Shown here: positions 5,724 through 11,774 of the stretch, in pieces
Layout: the number at the start of each line of letters is the position of its first letter
Position numbering within the stretch: position 1 is the first letter of the stretch
Notes under the pieces: model-generated
The model's database searches: none
Told to the model about the DNA's origin: nothing
The model's input: only the letters and a program-made list of their open reading frames with translations
Assembly (NCBI GenBank): GCA_937890485.1
Contig: CALBXN010000078.1
Span: 1 to 11,774, forward strand
Origin: an uncultured Treponema sp.
GTDB taxonomy: Bacteria; Spirochaetota; Spirochaetia; Treponematales; Treponemataceae
Direction: 5' to 3'
DNA length: 11,774 bases
Program-made: the position numbers and the translations under genes

Positions 5724-8700
5724 ATGGGTGTACAATATAATTGTATGTTTGTAAATGATTTGAAAAATATAATCTCTGAGTTTTTAGAGTCAGAAAAAGA
5801 AAGTGTTTGTTATTTATCTTTAAATGAATCAATAATGAACAATTTTTCTTCATTTTTTAACGAAGATTTCTTGATTTTGGATTTAAATAATCCCACCGTA
5901 AGATTATCTCCTATAGCACCTTTTATGTCTGCCTTGCAACAGCAAAATCTTACTTCCGAGCAAATTCAAAAATATACTTATTCTCTGCAAAATGAAAGTT
6001 TTGTTTCATATTTTAAAAACGGAAAAACTGAATTTAGAAAAGATGTAGTTATTATAGAAGAATTATTTTACGAAAAAAAGCGTTGTTTGCAAACTGTTTT
6101 TGACTTAACCGAAAATTACATACAAAAGCCACTTATAATTTTAAATGCTCAAGAAATAAAAGATGAATCAATTACTCTTATAAAAATGTTTAACGAAAAA
6201 TCAACTTCTAATAAAATTATTTTGTGTTTTGATTTTTCAGATTACAATTTTGATTATGAATCAAATTCTTTTTTTATGGAACTTACAGAACAATCTAATT
6301 ATTTTGATTTATCAAGTTTAAATGATTCTGAGGAAGAAAAAACTCAATCAGATTTACAAGTTAATAAAGTTGCCTCTTACACAGAATTAAATAATTTTTT
6401 TTGCGACTGTATAAATTTTTTATCCATAGGGAACGGAATCTCCGAAGCCGAAAAATTTCTTAAAAATCAGATTAACTATAATTTTTCAATTCCTCAAACC
6501 AGAAAAATTTATCTTCAAATAGCGTTGCTTTATCTTTACGCAAATCGTTTAGATGATGGCGCCAACTTAATGAATTCAATTTTAGAAGAAGATAATCATG
6601 ATGAAATTGAAGATGAAGTTTTCTTTTTTATGGGACAACTTTTATACGCAAAAAGTGCCTTTCAAGATGCACTGAAATATGTATCCATGGTTAGAAACCG
6701 AAATACTTCAGGAAAAAATTCAGTTTGGTATACTTTATCTTCAATGATTTATTATATGATTATTCAAAAAAATGATTCTCATCGTGTAGAAGAAGAATAT
6801 TTTAGAACTTTAAGTTTATTGCAAGATAATTATCCTAACAATTATGTTTATACTTCCTTTATTTTTCCAAAATCAATCAAGGATAATAGAGAGCGTTTAC
6901 CAGGTCAGTTAGAAACTGTTGAGCGTTCATTTTCAATTGCACAAAAATTAAATAATGAATTTGGTCTTTCTGTTGCATGTCACTGGAAAGGAATTATCCT
7001 TGCCGTAAAAGGTGAAACTGAACAAGCATTTGAATATTATCACAAAGCTGATAAAATTAGATGTGCCATTGGTGAAACGCCTTCAATCATAAAAATTAAA
7101 AACGGAATTTCTTATGAATATTTTTTGCGAGGTGATTATCTAAAATCTTTTGAAATTGTAAATTCTTTTGTAGATAGAATTACAGAAATAAAAGATTATT
7201 CTGAAGTTTTGTGTACATTAAAAAATATTTCAGTTTCCTTGTTGTTTATGAATCATTTTAAGGAATCTCAAGAAGTTCTTTCTCATTTAATCAAAATTTG
7301 TAAATTATTTGATTTAAAAGATTTTATTTTCTGTCCACTAAATGATATTTTGTTTCAACGAACTTTATGCGATTTACTTACAGGAAGATTTACCCAAGCA
7401 AAGTTGACTTATCATAACTTACTTGAATCAAACTTGCTGATTTCTGATAATTTCAAAGCGATGTTTCCTTTTGTTCCTGCGATTCTTGCTTTAGCCGAAG
7501 GAGATTTAGATACTGCAAAAAATAATATTCATCAGATTGTAAATGAATTTGAAACAAATTTGCCTACATACATTCATCAAGTTCCTTTTGTGTATTATCA
7601 ATTTGCCTATGCTTTGCACAAAAATAATTTTACTAAAGAAGGTGAGTATTACAAAAATTTAGCAACTGAATTTGCAAAAAAACATTCTTTAGTTTTTTAT
7701 GTTGATTATTTAAGTAAACTTCCAATTGAATCATACAATTCAGAATTAATTCCTTGTAGTAAAATAAATGTAAATTTGAATTATCTTGAAGAACTAGCTG
7801 CAAGAGAGCAACTTTTAAATACTTTACACAAACGAGTTAGAGATTCGCTGTTTTTGAATAAACTTACAGATTTATCTTCTGTTTCAAAAAGTAGAGAAGA
7901 ATATGTAGGTGATGTTGCTCAATCAATTTTTGAATATATGTTATGCGATTCAATTTATATTGCAGAAAAAGTTGATGGCGAATGGAATTTACTTTCTTCA
8001 ATTTCAAAGAATGATACAGTCTTTTTAGATTCAGATGATTGGGAACAATATGTAGATTTAATTCCAAACTATTCAGAAAAATTTATTAAACTAGGTGAAA
8101 ATTCCTTGTTTTTTAATTTGTCTAAGTTTGATTTTATCGGTGGAGTTATAATTAATTTAAGTCCTTCAAGGTCTTATTCAATGGAAGATATAAATATTTT
8201 GAGTGTTGGACTTTCTTCGCTTTCTTCGCAATTAACAATTCTTAATCAAAATGAACATTTGCTTATGATTTCTTCCATGGATCAACTTTCAAAACTAAAA
8301 AATCGTCGTGCTTTACAAGAAAAACTTTCTACAGAAAGTGAGATGATTCGTCGTTACCAAGGTAAACATTCTGCCCACTTTCAAACTTCAGTTACCTTTA
8401 TCGATTTAGATCATTTCAAATATTACAACGATAATTTTGGTCATGAAGCAGGTGATATTTTAATTTCAGAATTTTCTAACTTGTTAATACATATTTATCG
8501 TCGAGTAGATTTTATTTCTCGTTTTGGTGGAGATGAATTTGTTATCCTTCTTCCAAACACAACAGATGAAGAAGCTTTGCGAGCCTCAGAACGATTGCGA
8601 GAAGGCTTGGATAAAGAAAATTACTTTTTACCTATTTTAGAAAAACGCCTTGGAATAAAACTTAATGTTCCAAAAGAGCATTACTTAAATTTTAGTGCTG

Positions 8701-8831
8701 GAATATGTTCAAATTTCGTTTTAGAAGATAAAACAGATATGAATGTTGTAGTTCAAAATGCGGATAAAGCGTTATTTGCTGCAAAAAATTCTGGTCGTAG
8801 CCGTACAGTGTTATGGACTGAAATTTGTTAA
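5724..8831 (+). CDS. Large GGDEF diguanylate cyclase with TPR and GAF-like regions
   Basis: This 1035-residue protein has no signal peptide or clear membrane segment, so it is probably a cytoplasmic sensor making cyclic di-GMP. Residues 1-220 show alternating strands and helices like a STAND/AAA NTPase (RLSPIAPFMSALQQQ near 60; KIILCFDFSD later) but no P-loop. Residues about 245-680 hold TPR-like helix pairs (for example GIILAVKGETEQAFEYYHKA). Residues about 690-720 are helical and about 724-845 look GAF-like. The cyclase domain begins at MDQLSKLKNRRAL (852), has FIDLDHF (892-898) and GGDEF (935-939), and has an inhibitory-site RRVD (926-929) at the correct five-residue distance. The start is uncertain: neither ATG 5724 nor ATG 5745 has a Shine-Dalgarno sequence. 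The gene could follow rlmJ in one transcript. Confidence 0.9.
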   Translation: MGVQYNCMFVNDLKNIISEFLESEKESVCYLSLNESIMNNFSSFFNEDFLILDLNNPTVRLSPIAPFMSALQQQNLTSEQIQKYTYSLQNESFVSYFKNGKTEFRKDVVIIEELFYEKKRCLQTVFDLTENYIQKPLIILNAQEIKDESITLIKMFNEKSTSNKIILCFDFSDYNFDYESNSFFMELTEQSNYFDLSSLNDSEEEKTQSDLQVNKVASYTELNNFFCDCINFLSIGNGISEAEKFLKNQINYNFSIPQTRKIYLQIALLYLYANRLDDGANLMNSILEEDNHDEIEDEVFFFMGQLLYAKSAFQDALKYVSMVRNRNTSGKNSVWYTLSSMIYYMIIQKNDSHRVEEEYFRTLSLLQDNYPNNYVYTSFIFPKSIKDNRERLPGQLETVERSFSIAQKLNNEFGLSVACHWKGIILAVKGETEQAFEYYHKADKIRCAIGETPSIIKIKNGISYEYFLRGDYLKSFEIVNSFVDRITEIKDYSEVLCTLKNISVSLLFMNHFKESQEVLSHLIKICKLFDLKDFIFCPLNDILFQRTLCDLLTGRFTQAKLTYHNLLESNLLISDNFKAMFPFVPAILALAEGDLDTAKNNIHQIVNEFETNLPTYIHQVPFVYYQFAYALHKNNFTKEGEYYKNLATEFAKKHSLVFYVDYLSKLPIESYNSELIPCSKINVNLNYLEELAAREQLLNTLHKRVRDSLFLNKLTDLSSVSKSREEYVGDVAQSIFEYMLCDSIYIAEKVDGEWNLLSSISKNDTVFLDSDDWEQYVDLIPNYSEKFIKLGENSLFFNLSKFDFIGGVIINLSPSRSYSMEDINILSVGLSSLSSQLTILNQNEHLLMISSMDQLSKLKNRRALQEKLSTESEMIRRYQGKHSAHFQTSVTFIDLDHFKYYNDNFGHEAGDILISEFSNLLIHIYRRVDFISRFGGDEFVILLPNTTDEEALRASERLREGLDKENYFLPILEKRLGIKLNVPKEHYLNFSAGICSNFVLEDKTDMNVVVQNADKALFAAKNSGRSRTVLWTEIC
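5731..5745. promoter_or_regulatory. Palindrome covering a perfect -10-like hexamer
   Basis: TACAAT-ATA-ATTGTA (5731-5745) is a perfect inverted repeat that contains TATAAT (5736-5741). The 17-base-upstream hexamer is only TTTATT. If this is a promoter with an operator, translation of the cyclase would start at ATG 5745 or later. It may also be a chance pattern in AT-rich DNA. Confidence 0.25.
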
Positions 8832-8858
8832 TGTGATATAACCATAAGTGGAGTAAAT

Positions 8859-9896
8859 ATGGCTACACTTATTAAACCAACTGGTTATAAATCTATTCTT
8901 TCTGTAAAAGAAACAGAACATGCAATTGTTGCAATTAAAGACTTTTTTCAATTAGCATTATCAACAGAACTAAATCTTACTCGAGTTACCGCTCCTTTAT
9001 TTGTAAAACGCGGTATTGGGTTAAATGACGATTTGAACGGAATTGAACGCCCAGTTTCTTTTCCTGTAAAAGACATGAACGAAACTGTTTTAGAAATTGT
9101 TCACTCGTTAGCAAAATGGAAGCGTGTAAAAGTTACGGATTTGAATCTTGCTTCTGGCTTTGGAATTTACACAGATATGAATGCTATTCGTGCAGATGAA
9201 GAATTAGACAATATTCATTCGCTATATGTAGACCAATGGGACTGGGAATTAGTTCTTTCTGAAACTGATAGAACTATTCCTTTTTTGAAAGATGTTGTTA
9301 AAAAAATATATCGTTGTATAAAACGAACTGAATTTTTCTTGTACGATAGATATCCAGATTTGGCTCCTGTTTTGCCAGAACAAATTACATTTATTTATGC
9401 AGATGATTTGCAAAAAAAATATCCTAACCTTACTGCAAAAGAAAGAGAAAATTTAGCTGCAAAAGAATATGGAGCAATTTTTATAATTGGAATCGGTGGT
9501 CAATTTGAAGACGGTTCTATTCATGATGGACGTGCTCCAGACTATGACGATTGGATTACAGAAACAGGTGATGGTCATCGTGGTTTAAATGGCGATTTAT
9601 TGGTTTGGAATCCTATTTTGGAATCTGCCTTTGAACTTTCTTCTATGGGGATTAGAGTTTCTCCTGAATCTTTGAAAGCTCAACTTGAACAACGAGGTTG
9701 CATGGAACGCGCTAAGTTAGAATTTCACTCAAAATTGCTTAAAGGAGAACTTGCTTTTACTATGGGTGGAGGAATTGGTCAGTCTCGTCTTTGTATGTAT
9801 CTTCTACGAAAAGCTCATATTGGCGAAACTCAAGTTAGTGCGTGGCCACCAGAAATGTTAGAGGAATGTAAAAAAGCAGGAATTCCTCTATTATAG
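8859..9896 (+). CDS. asnA: Aspartate-ammonia ligase (asparagine synthetase A)
   Basis: AsnA makes asparagine from aspartate, ammonia and ATP by way of an aspartyl-adenylate, using a class II aminoacyl-tRNA synthetase-like fold in the cytoplasm. The 345-residue product aligns by eye over its whole length. It has ERPVSFPVKD (63-72), YTDMNAIRADE (104-114), VDQWDWE (124-130), IHDGRAPDYDDW (221-232), GDLLVWNPILE (245-255) and the motif-3-like GGGIGQSR (303-310). The start is secure: GGAG (8850-8853) lies 5 bases before the ATG. The gap to the cyclase gene is only 27 bases. AsnA depends on ammonia rather than glutamine, which suits an ammonia-rich gut or oral habitat. Confidence 0.97.
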   Translation: MATLIKPTGYKSILSVKETEHAIVAIKDFFQLALSTELNLTRVTAPLFVKRGIGLNDDLNGIERPVSFPVKDMNETVLEIVHSLAKWKRVKVTDLNLASGFGIYTDMNAIRADEELDNIHSLYVDQWDWELVLSETDRTIPFLKDVVKKIYRCIKRTEFFLYDRYPDLAPVLPEQITFIYADDLQKKYPNLTAKERENLAAKEYGAIFIIGIGGQFEDGSIHDGRAPDYDDWITETGDGHRGLNGDLLVWNPILESAFELSSMGIRVSPESLKAQLEQRGCMERAKLEFHSKLLKGELAFTMGGGIGQSRLCMYLLRKAHIGETQVSAWPPEMLEECKKAGIPLL

Positions 9897-9925
9897 TATA
9901 GAACGAGAATTATCAATTTTATTCT

Positions 9926-10873
9926 ATGGAAGATTTGAATTTTTCACTTTTAGAACTTGAAAAAAATCCAAGATTTTTATTAGAAAGGGATATAAAGCAA
10001 GTTACAATTTCGGATAAAGATTATTTTTCTGATAAATCAAGGTTTCTAAAATTAATTAAAATTATTGAAAATGAAGTTCCTCAAGTGCATTTTACATTTT
10101 ATCTTTTGCCTTCGGTTTTGGATAAGGATGTAATAGATGCTCTATCTACGATTGCTTGTACTTTGCAATTTGATTTTTTAAGTGAATATCTAACTGAAAA
10201 GCGTAAATTTTTTAGTAAAAAAATTAGAATGCTAAATGATTACGGATTAGTTTTTGGTTTTAATATCGATTCTTCAGATTTTCCAACAATAAAAGGTTTT
10301 AAAAATGTTTTGGACGAGGCAATTAGTTATTATCCAAATCATATTTATATCGAAAATCAAAATTTAAAACCATCTGATAAACTTTCAACTCAAGATATAA
10401 AGAAAATTAAGGAACTTTCTTTTGCCCTAGAAGTTTTTTATTCTTTTGGAAGGGCAGTTCCTTGGTTTTTGGCTTCGATTCAGCCTTTGCGTTTACGACC
10501 TTCTCAGTTTTTTTCTGATTTTGCTGAGTGGCAAAGGTGTAATAATTGCTCAAAAGAATCTAATTTTTTGCCAGAAAAAGTGAGTCATCACGAAATTGAA
10601 AAAATGCAATTACTCTTTCTAAAATTGAAATGTGAAGAAAAACATTTACATTCAATTTTTTTGCCTCTAAAGGATTTAGTGTGTATTCATGGGGCATTTT
10701 CTCGTTCAATTTTTGAACAAGAAGATACAATTTTAGAACTTTCTTATCATCCTGAGGATATTTTAAGTCCAATGGCTATGGATTTAGTAAAGTTTACAGA
10801 AGAAGTTTGCCTTGAAAATCATAAAATAAAGATTTTTTTAACAGATTTTGGTCCTAATTACGAAATTTTGTAA
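9926..10873 (+). CDS. Radical-SAM-barrel-like protein lacking cluster cysteines
   Basis: I do not recognise a named family for this 315-residue protein. Its layout recalls the central and late parts of B12-binding-type radical SAM enzymes. VTISDKDYFSDKSRFLKLI and HFTFYLLPSVLDKDVIDAL look like the strand-helix units after the cluster loop. MLNDYGLVFGFNI followed by FKNVLDEAISYYPNHIYI resembles the later barrel unit that usually reads GLPGET. LRLRPSQFFSDFAEW (188-202) leads into a CNNC pair (205-208). The CxxxCxxC motif and any cobalamin domain are absent, and there is no room for them between asnA and this start. It may be a degenerate paralogue, a partner subunit, or a 5'-truncated gene that kept an open frame. 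No Shine-Dalgarno sequence precedes the ATG. The frame is intact, so it is listed as a gene. Confidence 0.7.
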   Translation: MEDLNFSLLELEKNPRFLLERDIKQVTISDKDYFSDKSRFLKLIKIIENEVPQVHFTFYLLPSVLDKDVIDALSTIACTLQFDFLSEYLTEKRKFFSKKIRMLNDYGLVFGFNIDSSDFPTIKGFKNVLDEAISYYPNHIYIENQNLKPSDKLSTQDIKKIKELSFALEVFYSFGRAVPWFLASIQPLRLRPSQFFSDFAEWQRCNNCSKESNFLPEKVSHHEIEKMQLLFLKLKCEEKHLHSIFLPLKDLVCIHGAFSRSIFEQEDTILELSYHPEDILSPMAMDLVKFTEEVCLENHKIKIFLTDFGPNYEIL

Positions 10874-10901
10874 AAAAAGTTTAAAAATTTTCATTATTTT
10901 C

Positions 10902-10930
10902 TTGACGATTATTTACCATAATATTATCTT
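10902..10930 (+). promoter_or_regulatory. Probable grpE promoter
   Basis: TTGACG (10902-10907) and TATCTT (10925-10930) are 17 bases apart. The predicted start lies at or within a few bases of the grpE ATG (10937), so the transcript could be leaderless. No CIRCE-type inverted repeat (TTAGCACTC-N9-GAGTGCTAA) is present between 10874 and 10936. Confidence 0.5.
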
Positions 10931-10936
10931 CAAAGT

Positions 10937-11539
10937 ATGGGAAAAGATACAGAAAAAAATAATGAACAAACAGAAAATGTAGTAACAGAAAATGAAAAAG
11001 AAACTACTGATTCTTGTGAACCTAAAGTAGAAGAGGCAGAAAATAAAGAACCTACTTTGGAAGAAAAACTTGCAGATTGTGAGAATCAAGTTGCACAATT
11101 AAAAGATCAATATTTAAGAAAATGTGCTGATTTTGACAATTATCGCAAAAGAATGATAAAAGAAAAGCAAGATGCCTTTGATTATGCCAACGCTAATTTA
11201 TTGACAGATTTGCTTTCTTCTCTAGATGATTTAGACAGAGCATTAGCTGCCGCCGCCGATACAAAGGGTACCGAAGGTGCATCAGCTTTGGTTGAAGGTG
11301 TGAGTCTTATTCAAAAACAACTTCGCACTATGTTAGAAAATAAGTACAATCTTGTGGGCTTTGGTGAAAAAGGTGATGCTTACGACCACGATAAGTATGA
11401 AGCCATTGCAAGTAATCCTGCTCCAGTAAAAGAGCCTGTATGTGCAGAGATTTACTTGAAAGGGTATATGTTGAAGGATCGTGTTTTGCGTCCTGCAAAA
11501 GTAATGGTACACATGCCAGATGGAAGTGTAACTGAATAA
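10937..11539 (+). CDS. grpE: Nucleotide exchange factor GrpE
   Basis: GrpE is the homodimeric exchange factor that releases ADP from DnaK in the cytoplasmic Hsp70 cycle. The 200-residue product has a charged, glutamate-rich and probably disordered N-terminus (1-40) and a long helix with coiled-coil pattern (about 40-85, with YLRKCADFDNYRKRMIKEK). A helical bundle follows (DLLSSLDDLDRALAAA), and then the C-terminal beta domain with the signature DHDKYEAIASNP and YMLKDRVLRPAKVMV (about 175-189). Length is typical. There is no Shine-Dalgarno sequence, and no other Met precedes the conserved part, so ATG 10937 is kept. The gene before it is not hrcA, which is unlike the common hrcA-grpE-dnaK order. 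dnaK is expected to the right but is not reached. Confidence 0.96.
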   Translation: MGKDTEKNNEQTENVVTENEKETTDSCEPKVEEAENKEPTLEEKLADCENQVAQLKDQYLRKCADFDNYRKRMIKEKQDAFDYANANLLTDLLSSLDDLDRALAAAADTKGTEGASALVEGVSLIQKQLRTMLENKYNLVGFGEKGDAYDHDKYEAIASNPAPVKEPVCAEIYLKGYMLKDRVLRPAKVMVHMPDGSVTE

Positions 11540-11547
11540 AAATTTTG

Positions 11548-11562
11548 TTTGCAAAATGCAAA
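11548..11562. other. Hairpin after grpE
   Basis: TTTGCA (11548-11553) pairs with TGCAAA (11557-11562), flanked by TAAAAAT (11537-11543) and ATTTTTA (11562-11568), which can extend the stem imperfectly. The core is nearly the same as the second hairpin of the repeat unit (11621-11644). The stem is AT-rich, so it is a weak terminator candidate at best. Confidence 0.4.
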
Positions 11563-11774
11563 TTTTTAATTAGGAGAAATAATGAAATGTTACGCACAAA
11601 TAGTGCTTCACATTTCATTTCAAGTTTGCAAAAATGCAAACTTGTATATTTACGGTCGTTTCTCATTGCATTACGAAACGACAGCTTAAAAGATTTGTTC
11701 GGAATTTGAAAATTCCTCACAAATTTTTAATTAGGAGAAATAATGAAATGTTACGCACAAATAGTGCTTCACAT
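11559..11774 (+). repeat. 161-bp direct repeat, second copy cut by window end
   Basis: Bases 11559-11613 recur exactly at 11720-11774, 55 of 55 positions, where the window ends; the offset is 161. The unit (11559-11719) contains a Shine-Dalgarno-ATG segment and four successive inverted repeats: AATGAAATGT/ACATTTCATT (11581-11619, with GCAC/GTGC nested), CAAGTTTGCA/TGCAAACTTG (11621-11644), GTCGTTTC/GAAACGAC (11655-11682) and GGAATT/AATTCC (11701-11716). The bases just before the two copies differ. No transposase is visible. It could be a tandem array, a dispersed hairpin repeat, or a duplication made by an insertion. Confidence 0.85.
11582..11689 (+). CDS. Possible 35-residue small protein within the repeat
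   Basis: AGGAG (11572-11576) lies 5 bases before an ATG that opens 35 codons and stops at TAA (11687-11689). The peptide begins MKCYAQIVLHISFQVCKN and matches nothing I know. The same site, start codon and first ten codons or so recur at 11733-11774. Against coding, the frame is built from hairpin arms, and the start codon lies inside the first stem. The ribosome-binding segment may be copied from that of the downstream gene. Treat as doubtful. Confidence 0.25.
   Translation: MKCYAQIVLHISFQVCKNANLYIYGRFSLHYETTA

Noticed and set aside
10913..11098. Minus-strand phenylalanine/isoleucine-rich frame opposite the grpE start
   Set aside because: It is the complement of the lysine- and glutamate-rich GrpE N-terminus, and has no initiation signal.
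11328..11720. Minus-strand open frames over the end of grpE and the repeat
   Set aside because: They run antisense to conserved GrpE and through the hairpin repeat. Openness comes from composition and palindromes, not from a recognisable protein.
11559..11774. CRISPR array
   Set aside because: Only two copies are visible, the 55-base match and 106-base gap do not fit repeat-spacer sizes, and no cas gene is present.

Overview
The window looks like a chromosomal segment from a low-GC, host-associated spirochaete, most likely a Treponema. This rests on the AT-rich composition, AsnA-type asparagine synthesis, RlmJ, a large cytoplasmic GGDEF protein, and GrpE at the right edge where dnaK would be expected. 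The assignment is an inference from gene content and style; no rRNA or other phylogenetic marker is present.

Left edge (1-830): a bidirectional terminator is followed by two gene remnants whose broken ends meet near 390-400. One is the C-terminal third of a Gfo/Idh/MocA-type oxidoreductase on the minus strand, in visibly GC-richer DNA with different codon use. The other is the ferredoxin-like C-terminal part of an iron-sulfur aldo/keto reductase on the plus strand. A second two-way terminator (770-807) separates them from the next gene.

Amino-acid uptake (828-4857): a sodium:alanine/glycine (AGCS) symporter on the minus strand sits behind a single-aptamer glycine riboswitch, an intrinsic terminator and a plausible promoter. 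Divergent from it is a polar amino-acid ABC transporter operon with a strong sigma-70-like promoter: lipoprotein binding protein, an attenuator-like hairpin, permease and ATPase. The binding protein is the most unusual item in the window. Its SBP_bac_3 fold is circularly permuted: lobe 2 and the C-terminal helices come first, and the canonical N-terminal half comes last.

Middle (4870-10873): four tightly spaced plus-strand genes follow. They are rlmJ (23S rRNA m6A2030 methyltransferase, with a DPSY instead of DPPY motif), a ~1030-residue diguanylate cyclase (degenerate STAND-like N-terminus, TPR-like repeats, GAF-like domain, GGDEF with I-site), asnA, and a protein resembling a radical-SAM barrel without the cluster cysteines. 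Gaps are short and no terminator is visible, so read-through from the ABC operon is possible.

Right edge (10874-11774): grpE has its own likely promoter and no Shine-Dalgarno sequence. After it comes a 161-bp direct-repeat unit made of successive hairpins, with a strong ribosome-binding site and a 35-codon reading frame. The next copy is cut by the window end. It may be a dispersed repeat or an array between grpE and the expected dnaK.
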